64,000 bases of DNA from Actinotalea solisilvae. Lineage in GTDB: Bacteria; Actinomycetota; Actinomycetes; Actinomycetales; Cellulomonadaceae. Both the position numbers and the translations under genes were made by a program. The notes beneath the pieces were generated by a model. That model saw only the letters and a program-made list of their open reading frames with translations. It had not been told where the DNA came from and ran no database searches. The stretch's first letter is position 1. Every line of letters starts with the position of its first letter. The stretch is taken from contig NZ_JADDKQ010000009.1 in assembly GCF_016464425.1 (NCBI RefSeq), positions 1-64,000 of the forward strand, given 5' to 3'. Below are positions 49,956 to 57,516 of this stretch, one piece after another.

Positions 49956-52202
49956 ATGCGACGTCAGTCCACGGTGCTCGCGGTGGGAGGCCCAGACCCG
50001 GCCACGTCCGAGCACGTCGTCCCGACGGTCCCGCCGGCCCGGCGGGGGGTCCTCCCGGTCGAGCCCAGCGAGGGCGACCCTGAGGACCACGGGCCTGCGC
50101 ACGACGAGGCACCGCTCGGCCACTCCGCGCACGAGGCGATGGGCCACGGCGGCCACGGCGGGTCCATGGCGGACATGGCCCGCGACATGCGGAACCGGTT
50201 CGTCGTCGCGGCCGCCCTGTCCGTGGTGATCCTGCTCTGGTCGCCGATCGGCCGCGAGGTGCTGGGCTTCGATCTCCCCGCGCCGTTCGGGCTCCGGGAC
50301 GACGTGTTCTCGCTGCTCCTGTCCGTGCCCGTGGTGTCCTACTCGGCAGCGCTCTTCTTCGACGGCGCCGTGCGGGCGCTGCGGGCGAGGACCCTCGACA
50401 TGATGGTCCTCGTCGCCGTCGGTGTCGGCGCCGGCTGGCTCTACAGCGTGGCGGTGACCCTCACGGGCGGCGGAGAGGTCTTCTACGAGGCCGCCACCGT
50501 GCTGACCACCTTCGTCCTGCTCGGTCACTGGCTGGAGATGCGCGCGCGGGGCGGGGCCAACGACGCCGTGCGTACGCTGCTCGAGCTCGCCCCGGCCCGC
50601 GCAGTGGTGATCCGCGACGGCGGCCCTGTCGAGATCGCCACGTCGGACGTGGTCGTCGGAGACCTCCTCCTGGTGCGGCCGGGGTCCAAGATCCCCGTCG
50701 ACGCGGTCGTCGAGGACGGCGAGTCCGAGGTCGACGAGTCGATGGTCACCGGGGAGTCCATGCCCGTGGCCAAGGCGGCCGGGGCGGGCCTGATCGGCGC
50801 GTCGATCAACACCACCGGCACGCTGCGCGCCCGCGCGACGAAGGTCGGGGCGGACACCGCGCTCGCGCAGATCGTCGCGATGGTCCAGGAGGCCCAGAAC
50901 TCCAAGGCGCCCGGCCAGCGCCTGGCCGACCGGGCGGCGTCCTGGCTGGTGCTCGTCGCGCTCGCCGGGGGCGGGGCCACCTTCGCGGTCTGGATGCTGG
51001 CCGGGGCCCCGGTGGCGACGGCGATGCTCTTCGCCATCACGGTCGTGGTGGTCACCTGCCCGGACGCCCTCGGGCTGGCCACGCCCACGGCGATCATGGT
51101 CGGTACCGGGCTGGGCGCACAGCGTGGCGTGCTGTTCAAGAACGCCACGGCGCTCGAGAGCACGGCGAGGATCGACACGGTCGTCATGGACAAGACCGGC
51201 ACGCTGACGCGGGGCGAGCCCGAGGTGACCGACGTCGTGGCCGAGGGCATCGACGAGGCGGAGCTGCTCGCGCTCGTCGCCGCCGTCGAGCGCGAGTCCG
51301 AGCACCCGCTGGCGAGGGCGATCGAGCGGCACGCCGCACAGGTCGGGGTACCCGTCCGCGCCGCCGTCGACTTCCTCGCCGTGCCGGGGCACGGCGCGGT
51401 GGCCGTGGTCGACGGACGCCGGGTGCTGGTGGGCAACCGGCGGCTCATGGCGGCCGAGCACGTCGAGCTCGGTCGACTGGCGGGCCGGCGCGACGAGATC
51501 GCCTCCTCCGGCCGCACGGCGGTCCTGGTCGCCGTGGACGGTCGGGCCGTCGGCGTCATCGGCCTGGCGGACGCGGCGCGGGAGACCGCCGCAGCCGCGG
51601 TGGCCGCGCTGCACGGGTCCGGCGTCGAGGTCGTCATGCTCACCGGGGACAACGAGGCGACCGCTCGACGCATCGCCGACCAGCTCGGGATCGACAGGGT
51701 GATCGCGGAGGTGCTCCCCGGTGACAAGGCCGAGGAGGTCGCCGCGCTGCAGAGGGCGGGCCGGACCGTCGCGATGGTCGGCGACGGCGTGAACGACGCT
51801 CCCGCGCTGGCGATGGCGGACGTCGGGATCGCGATCGGCGCCGGCACCGACGTGGCGATCGAGACCGCGGACGTCGTCCTCATGCGGTCCGACCCGCTGG
51901 ACGTGTCGGTCGCGCTGCGCATCGGCCGGGCGACCGTGCACAAGGAGCGGCAGAACCTGGCGTGGGCGATCGGCTACAACGCGATCGCGCTGCCGATCGC
52001 CGCGGGCGTCTTCTACCCCGCGTTCGAGCTGATGCTGCGCCCCGAGATCGCGGCGCTGTCCATGTCCGGCTCCACGGTCATCGTCACCGTGAACGCCCTG
52101 GTTCTCAAGCGCCTCCGGCTGCCCGAGCAGCACCTGCCGCGACCCTCGGGCGGCGCGGCCGAGGCCGCCCCGCGACCTCCGGTGCCCGCCGGCGCCCGCT
52201 GA
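49956..52202 (+). CDS. P1B-type heavy-metal ATPase with CPD transmembrane motif
   Basis: 748 residues from ATG 49956 (AGGAGG 9 nt upstream). The cytoplasmic N-terminus has no CxxC domain but a His-rich segment (about 45-70). It has the actuator TGES (VTGESMP, about 265), the phosphorylated Asp412 in DKTGTLT, the HP motif at His450 (SEHPLARAIE), and GDGVNDAPAL. The transmembrane metal motif reads CPD (Cys368-Asp370, TCPDALGLATPTAI) where Cu(I) pumps have CPC and CopB-like pumps CPH. It probably exports copper or a related ion, given the CsoR-type box and the DUF305 neighbour; the CPD motif leaves the metal open. Confidence 0.93.
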   Translation: MRRQSTVLAVGGPDPATSEHVVPTVPPARRGVLPVEPSEGDPEDHGPAHDEAPLGHSAHEAMGHGGHGGSMADMARDMRNRFVVAAALSVVILLWSPIGREVLGFDLPAPFGLRDDVFSLLLSVPVVSYSAALFFDGAVRALRARTLDMMVLVAVGVGAGWLYSVAVTLTGGGEVFYEAATVLTTFVLLGHWLEMRARGGANDAVRTLLELAPARAVVIRDGGPVEIATSDVVVGDLLLVRPGSKIPVDAVVEDGESEVDESMVTGESMPVAKAAGAGLIGASINTTGTLRARATKVGADTALAQIVAMVQEAQNSKAPGQRLADRAASWLVLVALAGGGATFAVWMLAGAPVATAMLFAITVVVVTCPDALGLATPTAIMVGTGLGAQRGVLFKNATALESTARIDTVVMDKTGTLTRGEPEVTDVVAEGIDEAELLALVAAVERESEHPLARAIERHAAQVGVPVRAAVDFLAVPGHGAVAVVDGRRVLVGNRRLMAAEHVELGRLAGRRDEIASSGRTAVLVAVDGRAVGVIGLADAARETAAAAVAALHGSGVEVVMLTGDNEATARRIADQLGIDRVIAEVLPGDKAEEVAALQRAGRTVAMVGDGVNDAPALAMADVGIAIGAGTDVAIETADVVLMRSDPLDVSVALRIGRATVHKERQNLAWAIGYNAIALPIAAGVFYPAFELMLRPEIAALSMSGSTVIVTVNALVLKRLRLPEQHLPRPSGGAAEAAPRPPVPAGAR

Positions 52203-52211
52203 TCGGGTGGC

Positions 52212-53636
52212 TCACATGCGGTGGGCCATCGGCAGCAGGAACATCCACACGTTCACGGCGCCGAGCAGGGCGATGATCACGACGAACGGCAGGACCGTCG
52301 CGCGGCGACGGGCGGCGGTCCGGTACCGACGGTGCGCGATCCGGCGAGCCGTGTAGACGGAGCCCGCGACACCCAGGGCGAGCAGGGCGAACTGCAGGAC
52401 CTGGATCGTGGCTGCGCTGACGAGGGCGGGATCGCCGGTCGCGGTCGAGCCGAACAGGGCGGCGGTCGTGTAGTAGACCGAGCCGCCCTCGGCGAGCAGG
52501 TGGAACAGGTTGTGCGCCAGGTGCCCGGCGACGTCGAGCGGGATGAGCGCGTACCCGAACCGGGCGACGTTCGTCGTCGTCGTCTCCAGGTTCCTGCCGG
52601 CCGCCACCCTGGACGCGACCGCGAGGAGCCCCACCGGGACGGTCACCGCGACCGCGAAGGCGACGGTGAAGATGACCGGGTAGCTCGTGATCCCGGTCGT
52701 GGCCGCGATCCAGGCCAGGACGTCCTGCCAGACCTCGAGCATGGTGATGTTCTGGATGAGGACGATGCCCATGATCGCCATCGCGAGGTAGGACTGCTCG
52801 AGCTTCGGCCTGGTGATGAACCACAGCTCGGAGGTGGGCCTGCGCAGCCGGACCTGGATGGCGTCGTTGGGACAGCTCTTGATGCAGTTGGCGCACAGGT
52901 TGCAGTTCGCCGAGTCCTCCATGGTGCGGGGGAAGGTGAACAGCGGGCACCCGGCGACCTTGTCGTCGCCGTTGTAGCAGACGGCCTTGGCCGTGCAGGT
53001 CCGGCAGATCGCGGAGTCCGCGCGCAGCTCGACCATCCCGACGCGGGCGTAGTTGCCCGACAGCCCGCCGAGGAAGCACAGGTACCGGCAGAAGGTGCGG
53101 CGCTGGAAGAGCGCTCCGGACGCGATCACCGCGGTGGTGAGGATCAGCAGCAGCACGCCCGAGCCCCACGGCGACTCCACGACGCCCCAGACGTGGTCGG
53201 CCCAGGTGATGAGGAGGAACGACGCGTCGATGATCCAGATGCCGTAGCTCTTGAGGAAGCGGGGCACCGGGCGGTTGACGCCGACCCACCTCTGCACGAC
53301 GTCCGAGATCGCGCCGAACGGGCACACGGCGCACCAGAACCGGCCGAGCAGGACGAACACGATCGGGATCACCGGCCACCACAGCACCCACATCAGCGCG
53401 GTCCCGGCGTTCTCGTGCGCGACGTCCGGCCCCACCAGCAGCTGGAAGGCCACCAGCCCGAACACGGCCGCGACCGGGATCTGCAGGATCTTGGGGTACC
53501 ACCCGCTGCGCAGGGTGCGCGCGACCCACGGGACGGTCATGAGGTTGCGCCCGACGGGCGGTGGCGTGGTGTCCGGGCCGGCGAGGTCCGGGTCCGGTGC
53601 GGGCGGCGGGGCGTCCGTCACGGTGGGGGCGGTCAT
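52212..53636 (-). CDS. Membrane 4Fe-4S protein of the NapH/NosR/CcoG-like group
   Basis: 474 residues, about nine membrane helices. Cys motifs: FWCAVCPFGA and FCRYLCFLGG on the membrane-facing loops, then CRTCTAKAVCYNGDDKVAGCP, and a ferredoxin-type CNLCANCIKSCPNDAI. These can hold two 4Fe-4S clusters plus the NapH/NosR CxxxCP motifs. Such proteins move electrons from the quinone pool or cytoplasm to extracytoplasmic metal or redox enzymes. It ends 10 bases from the ATPase end (convergent) and follows the His-rich repeat gene by 17 bases. Confidence 0.85.
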   Translation of the reverse strand: MTAPTVTDAPPPAPDPDLAGPDTTPPPVGRNLMTVPWVARTLRSGWYPKILQIPVAAVFGLVAFQLLVGPDVAHENAGTALMWVLWWPVIPIVFVLLGRFWCAVCPFGAISDVVQRWVGVNRPVPRFLKSYGIWIIDASFLLITWADHVWGVVESPWGSGVLLLILTTAVIASGALFQRRTFCRYLCFLGGLSGNYARVGMVELRADSAICRTCTAKAVCYNGDDKVAGCPLFTFPRTMEDSANCNLCANCIKSCPNDAIQVRLRRPTSELWFITRPKLEQSYLAMAIMGIVLIQNITMLEVWQDVLAWIAATTGITSYPVIFTVAFAVAVTVPVGLLAVASRVAAGRNLETTTTNVARFGYALIPLDVAGHLAHNLFHLLAEGGSVYYTTAALFGSTATGDPALVSAATIQVLQFALLALGVAGSVYTARRIAHRRYRTAARRRATVLPFVVIIALLGAVNVWMFLLPMAHRM

Positions 53637-53653
53637 GGTGCTCTCCTCGCGGA

Positions 53654-54094
53654 TCAGGCGGTCGGGGTGGCGGCGGGCGCGCCGGCCGCCCTCGGTCGAT
53701 GGCGCGGTCTGGCGGCGTCCCTCCGGCGGAGCCAGGCGGCGCCGACGAGGACCGCGGCGTTGACGCCTGCGAAGCTCCCGAGCACCGCGGCCCGCGGGCG
53801 TGGGGACGCGGAGCCCGACTCGTCGTGACCCTCGCCCGCCTCGTCGTGCTCCCCGGCACCCTCGTCGTGCTCCGCACCGCCCTCGTGCTCCGCGGCGGCG
53901 CCGTCGTCGTGCACGGCGGTGTCCTCCTCGTGGTCCGCACCGCCGTCGTGCTCCGCGGCGGCGCCGTCGTCGTGCTCGGACGTCGCCTCCACGGCGTGGG
54001 CGCGCTGGACGGTGAGGTCCGGCGCGGTCGCGTCCCCGACGGCCGGCAGCGCGAGCAGCGCGGCGGCAGGGAGCGTGACGAGCATCGGGTGCAT
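53654..54094 (-). CDS. Secreted, membrane-anchored His/Asp/Glu-rich repeat protein
   Basis: 146 residues. A signal sequence (about 1-22) is followed by an external region of about 70 residues made of His-Asp/Glu-Gly-Ala units (HDDGAAAEHDGGA, HDDGAAAEHEGGA, EHDEGAGEHDEAG). Then come one membrane helix (about 105-122) and an Arg/Pro/Ala tail. About ten His alternate with acidic residues, which suggests binding of copper or zinc outside the membrane. GGAGG lies 6 nt before ATG 54094. First gene of a pair with the Fe-S protein. Confidence 0.72.
   Translation of the reverse strand: MHPMLVTLPAAALLALPAVGDATAPDLTVQRAHAVEATSEHDDGAAAEHDGGADHEEDTAVHDDGAAAEHEGGAEHDEGAGEHDEAGEGHDESGSASPRPRAAVLGSFAGVNAAVLVGAAWLRRRDAARPRHRPRAAGAPAATPTA
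53873..53974. repeat. 39-bp direct repeat within the His-rich gene
   Basis: The copies at 53873-53911 and 53936-53974 differ at one base and are 63 bp apart (21 codons), so the reading frame is kept. They encode the HDDGAAAEH(D/E)GGA unit. Such repeats allow the metal-binding region to lengthen or shrink by slippage. Confidence 0.8.
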
Positions 54095-54176
54095 GGGGTT
54101 CCTCCGGAGGGGTCCCCGGAACTCTCCTGCCGTCCGGGGGGCTCGCCGTAGGACGTGCCGGGCCCGGACGGGGAAC

Positions 54177-54193
54177 CTCCATCGAACCTTCAT
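54177..54193 (+). promoter_or_regulatory. Direct-repeat site CTCCAT-N5-CTTCAT in the 53654/54338 divergent gap
   Basis: Two hexamers 11 bp apart, pointing to the lipoprotein gene at 54338, and also only 83 bases upstream of the divergent His-rich gene. A -10-like TAGCGT at 54283-54288 precedes the lipoprotein start by about 50 bases. Confidence 0.5.
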
Positions 54194-54337
54194 CGGGCGG
54201 CACCCGTGAGGCCGCCCCGCGCCCACGGCCGGCCCCGACGATCACGGTCCTTCGCCTCTGCCGCGCGCCGGCCGACCGTCCTAGCGTCGAGCCCGGACGC
54301 CGCCGGTGAGCGCCGGCGCGACGCGAGGGAGTGCGCG

Positions 54338-55180
54338 ATGTGCAGGGCCCGGAGAGCCGTGGCAGCGGTCGCCGTCCTGGCGGCGCTGGGCCTGGCCGGG
54401 TGCGCGGGCGCCCCGACCGCGCCCGCGGCGTCGCCGTCGGACGCGACGACCGCCGCCCCGAGGGCGTCGTCGGCCGCGACCGCCTCCCCGCGGCCGACGA
54501 CGCCGACCACCGGGCCGACGTCGCCCGCCCCGGACTCGGCGGAGCACGCGCTCGCCCCGTTCGTCGAGGCCGCACGCGCCGCCGACGTCGCGCTCCGGCA
54601 CGCCGCGACGCACATCGACGGCACCGTCCGCGAGGACGCGGTGGTCCTCGACGACGAGACGGTCGCGGCGGTCCAGGCGGTCGACCTCGCCGCCGTGCGC
54701 GAGGCGATCCCCGCCGGTCTGGCGGCACCCGTCCTGGTGCCCGTGCTGACCGTGTACAGCGACCTGGTGTCGCGGCGTGCGGCGATGGCCTACGCCGGCG
54801 TCGCCGCCACGACCTACCCGCGGCCGGGCACCGAGGCGGACGAGCTGCTCGCCTGCCTGGGTCACGGGTCGCCCGCGGCCGCGCGGTTCGACGCGGACCT
54901 CGAGGCGCTGGGCGCGGCCGCTCGGACGGCTCCCCCGCCAGGGGCCGTCGCGCCCGGCGCGCGGGCGGGCGCGGACCTCGCGGCCCGGCTCGAGGAGATC
55001 GACCTGCGCAACTCCGGGTGCGCCGGGTGCGGCGGGTACGTCGCCACGGCGCTGTCCCCCGTCGTCTGGGACGGCGCCGCGCCGGGAGCGACCGTCCTGA
55101 CCGGGACGGTCGGCGGCACGCGCGTCGACGCGGTGTGGACCGCCGCGGACGGCTGGACGGCCACGCTGGACGCCTGCTGA
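54338..55180 (+). CDS. Lipoprotein of unknown function
   Basis: 280 residues. The lipobox LAGC (about residue 22) is followed by a Thr/Pro/Ser/Ala linker to about residue 65. A helical region with His (VALRHAATHIDG) follows, and a C-terminal part has RNSGCAGCGGYV, a CxxC. Two further Cys occur (ELLACLG and the final Cys). The family is not recognised. Position next to the His-rich and Fe-S proteins, and the CTCCAT-N5-CTTCAT site, suggest membership of the metal/redox cluster. Confidence 0.75.
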   Translation: MCRARRAVAAVAVLAALGLAGCAGAPTAPAASPSDATTAAPRASSAATASPRPTTPTTGPTSPAPDSAEHALAPFVEAARAADVALRHAATHIDGTVREDAVVLDDETVAAVQAVDLAAVREAIPAGLAAPVLVPVLTVYSDLVSRRAAMAYAGVAATTYPRPGTEADELLACLGHGSPAAARFDADLEALGAAARTAPPPGAVAPGARAGADLAARLEEIDLRNSGCAGCGGYVATALSPVVWDGAAPGATVLTGTVGGTRVDAVWTAADGWTATLDAC

Positions 55181-55284
55181 GCACGCGACCTCGATCACGA
55201 ACCACCCGTCCGGCGGGTCAACCGTCCTGCCCGGCGCGCCGATACGCGTGGTACGTCCGCAACGTCAGCGTCGAAGGAGCCGCC

Positions 55285-55656
55285 ATGACACACCTCACGG
55301 GTGACGCCGTCCCGGTCGCCGCGCTCACCCCCCTGCGCCGCGACCTCGCCCGCGCCGCGACGGCCGTCGCGCCCGCCGGCACCATCACCCCGGGCAGCGG
55401 TGCCGACCTGCGCGCCGCGCTGGCCGCCCTGCCCCTGAGCTCCCTGCGCCGCGGGTACCGCCACGAGGCGGTCGAGCGCCTCGTCGAGCGGGTCGCCGAG
55501 GAGCTCGACCGGCGCGCCCGCGGGGAGAAGCCCGTCCTGCGCGCCGAGCACGTCCACCTCGACGGGATCGCGCTCGCGCGGCCCGGCTACGCGATCGCGC
55601 CCACCCGAGCACTGCTCGCCGCGGCCGCCGACGCGCTGCGCACGCGCACGCGCTAG
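55285..55656 (+). CDS. Small helical protein of unknown function
   Basis: 123 residues with AAGGAG ahead of ATG 55285. The composition is Ala/Arg/Leu-rich and helical (DLRAALAALPLSSLRRGYRHEAVERLVERVAEELDRRARGE). No signal peptide, membrane helix or known motif. Followed by a strong bidirectional terminator. Function unknown. Confidence 0.68.
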   Translation: MTHLTGDAVPVAALTPLRRDLARAATAVAPAGTITPGSGADLRAALAALPLSSLRRGYRHEAVERLVERVAEELDRRARGEKPVLRAEHVHLDGIALARPGYAIAPTRALLAAAADALRTRTR

Positions 55657-55687
55657 GTCGCGGGGCCCGACGACGTCGGGCCCTGAC

Positions 55688-55730
55688 GACGAAGGGCCCC
55701 GACCGGCGGTGCCGGTCGGGGCCCTTCGTC
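55688..55730. terminator. Bidirectional terminator between convergent genes
   Basis: A perfect 20-bp stem (left arm GACGAAGGGCCCCGACCGGC) with a GGT loop. It lies 31 bases after the 55656 stop and 14 bases after the end of the minus-strand bldC-like gene. Confidence 0.88.
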
Positions 55731-55744
55731 ATGCTCGTGCGGGC

Positions 55745-55975
55745 TCAGGCCTCGCCGTCGCGCGGCTGCGGCACGCCGTGGAGCAGGCTGCGGACCTCGG
55801 CCTCGCTGTACCGGCGGTGGCCGCCGAGCGTGCGGATGGCGGAGAGCTTGCCCGCCTTGGCCCAGCGCGTGACCGTCTTCGGGTCGACGCGGAACATGCT
55901 CGCGACCTCCGAGGGGGTCAGGAGCGCGCCGGGCGCGTCGGTGCGGCTGGTGGTTGCGGAGATCTGAGGCGTCAT
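55745..55975 (-). CDS. bldC: BldC-like small MerR-type DNA-binding protein
   Basis: 76 residues. The single MerR-like helix-turn-helix reads LLTPSEVASMFRVDPKTVTRWAKAGKLSAIRTLGGHRRYSEAEVRSLL, as in Streptomyces BldC, with no effector domain. BldC binds head-to-tail on direct repeats and controls development in Streptomyces; in this non-sporulating relative the targets are unknown. ATG 55975. Confidence 0.92.
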   Translation of the reverse strand: MTPQISATTSRTDAPGALLTPSEVASMFRVDPKTVTRWAKAGKLSAIRTLGGHRRYSEAEVRSLLHGVPQPRDGEA

Positions 55976-56243
55976 GGCAACTCCTTCGTCGTTCGGTGAG
56001 CCCGGCCGACCTCTGGGGTCCCGTGGCTTTGCGTCCCCACCTCGCGGTGGGTTTGCCCTTCTCGCTGACAGGGACAGGGTCACACAATCCGGACATCCAT
56101 GCAAAGCCCTCGCCGCGGTCCGGCCGGAATTCACTCGTCCGGCTGAGGTCGCGCCGAGGCTTCCATGATCGTCGGGCGGGTCGCGCCGCCCCGACCTACC
56201 GTGGCCGTTCCGACCGATCCCACGACCCACGCAGGAGGCGGAC

Positions 56244-56693
56244 GTGCCCACCATCGAGCAGTCCATCGACGTCGACGTCCCCGTCACGACGGTCTACAAC
56301 CAGTGGACGCAGTTCGAGTCGTTCCCCCAGTTCATGGGCGGCGTCGAGTCGATCACGCAGCTGGACGACACGCGGACGCACTGGCGGACGAAGATCGGCG
56401 GGGTCGAGCGCGAGTTCGACGCCGAGATCACCGAGCAGCACCCGGACGAGCGGGTCGCCTGGAAGAGCGTGGACGGCAAGACCCACGCGGGTGTCGTCAC
56501 GTTCCACCGCCTGAGCGACACGACCACGCGGATCATGGTCCAGATCGACTGGGCCGCCGAGTCGCTCACCGAGAAGGTCGGCGCCGTCGTCGGCGTCGAC
56601 GACGCCCAGGTCAAGGGCGACCTCAAGCGGTTCAAGGAGTTCATCGAGGCCCGCGGCACCGAGACCGGGGCCTGGCGCGGCGACGTGAGCTGA
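56244..56693 (+). CDS. SRPBCC-family protein (polyketide cyclase/dehydrase-like)
   Basis: 149 residues from GTG 56244 with GGAGG 5 nt upstream. A START-like fold with a hydrophobic pocket is expected: IEQSIDVDVPVTTVYNQWTQFESFPQFMGGVESI at the N-terminus, EITEQHPDERVAWKS in the middle, and a long C-terminal helix KGDLKRFKEFIEARG. Ligand unknown. Followed by a bidirectional terminator. Confidence 0.88.
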   Translation: MPTIEQSIDVDVPVTTVYNQWTQFESFPQFMGGVESITQLDDTRTHWRTKIGGVEREFDAEITEQHPDERVAWKSVDGKTHAGVVTFHRLSDTTTRIMVQIDWAAESLTEKVGAVVGVDDAQVKGDLKRFKEFIEARGTETGAWRGDVS

Positions 56694-56733
56694 CGCCGTC
56701 CCCGGGCTCGCACCCGGGACCAGCAGACAGGCC

Positions 56734-56772
56734 GACGGGCCCGGTCCGCACCGTGTGCGGACCGGGCCCGTC
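56734..56772. terminator. Bidirectional terminator between SRPBCC and hsp20 genes
   Basis: A perfect 18-bp stem (GACGGGCCCGGTCCGCAC and its complement) with a CGT loop. It lies 40 bases after the SRPBCC stop and 17 bases after the end of the convergent hsp20 gene. Confidence 0.88.
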
Positions 56773-56789
56773 GTCGTGCGCGGACGGCG

Positions 56790-57263
56790 TCAGCCGGCCT
56801 GCGACTGCTCGACCTGCCGGTGCTCCCCCGAGCCGAGCGGCGTCCCGGCGCTCGCGTGCTGGATCTCGATGCGGCGGGGCTTGGCCTCCTCGGCCACCGG
56901 GATGGTGAGGGTCAGCACGCCGTCGGCGTACGCGGCCTCCACGCGGTCCAGGGCGAGGCCGCGGCCGACCGTGAGCTGGCGGACGTACGTGCCCGTGCCG
57001 CGCTCGCGCGCGAGCCACTGGGCGTCCGCGTCGGTGCGCCCCGTGCGCTCGGCGCGGATCGTCAGGGTGCGGTCCTCGACGTTGACGTCGACCGAGCCCG
57101 GGTCCGCGCCCGGGATGTCGACGTGCATGACGTAGTGGTCGCCGGCGCGGTACAGGTCGATCGGCATCGTGGGCACCTGCGGGCCGGCGGCCTCTCGCAC
57201 GGTGCCGAGGATCTGGTCCATCCAGCGCGTCGGGTCGACGAACGGGTCCAGACGGGTAGCCAC
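56790..57263 (-). CDS. Small heat-shock protein, Hsp20/alpha-crystallin family
   Basis: 157 residues. The alpha-crystallin domain runs from about 45 to 135: PIDLYRAGDHYVMHVDIPGADPGSVDVNVEDRTLTI, then the conserved ADGVLTLTIP with the C-terminal anchoring motif in RIEI. GTG 57263 was chosen because GGAGGTG lies about 6 nt upstream. ATP-independent chaperone that holds unfolded proteins. A CIRCE element lies 107 bases upstream, so HrcA probably represses it at normal temperature. Confidence 0.93.
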   Translation of the reverse strand: MATRLDPFVDPTRWMDQILGTVREAAGPQVPTMPIDLYRAGDHYVMHVDIPGADPGSVDVNVEDRTLTIRAERTGRTDADAQWLARERGTGTYVRQLTVGRGLALDRVEAAYADGVLTLTIPVAEEAKPRRIEIQHASAGTPLGSGEHRQVEQSQAG

Positions 57264-57369
57264 GCGACTCACCTCCATCCGAGGTGCCCCGGACCCTCCG
57301 GGGCACGGGCGCTCCGGCCCGCAGAGGCACCCCGAGGGGTGCTGCGGCCGGGCGGCTACGTCTCCAGTT

Positions 57370-57396
57370 CTAGCACTCTCGGGGGTCGAGTGCCAA
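57370..57396. promoter_or_regulatory. CIRCE element (HrcA operator) upstream of hsp20
   Basis: CTAGCACTC, nine bases, then GAGTGCCAA. The CIRCE consensus is TTAGCACTC-N9-GAGTGCTAA, so 16 of 18 positions match and the spacing is exact. It lies between hsp20 and adhE, 107 bases from hsp20 and 121 from adhE. Confidence 0.85.
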
Positions 57397-57516
57397 CGGT
57401 CCGGGACGTGGGTCCTGGGGACCTTTGGCACAGGTCGGGCGCGACGCCGCCGCCTAGCGTGAACAGCGGATCAACGGAGATCCCCTTCCATCGAAGCCGA
57501 GACACCGGGAGATCCC

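Noticed and set aside
57420-57440. GACCT-TTGGCAC-AGGTC inverted repeat near adhE as an operator
   Set aside because: Only 5-bp arms, which are expected by chance in this base composition; no known regulator matches.
57397-57516. Rex operator in front of adhE
   Set aside because: The nearest candidate, GTGAACAGCGGATCAAC, lacks the TTGTG and CACAA arms.
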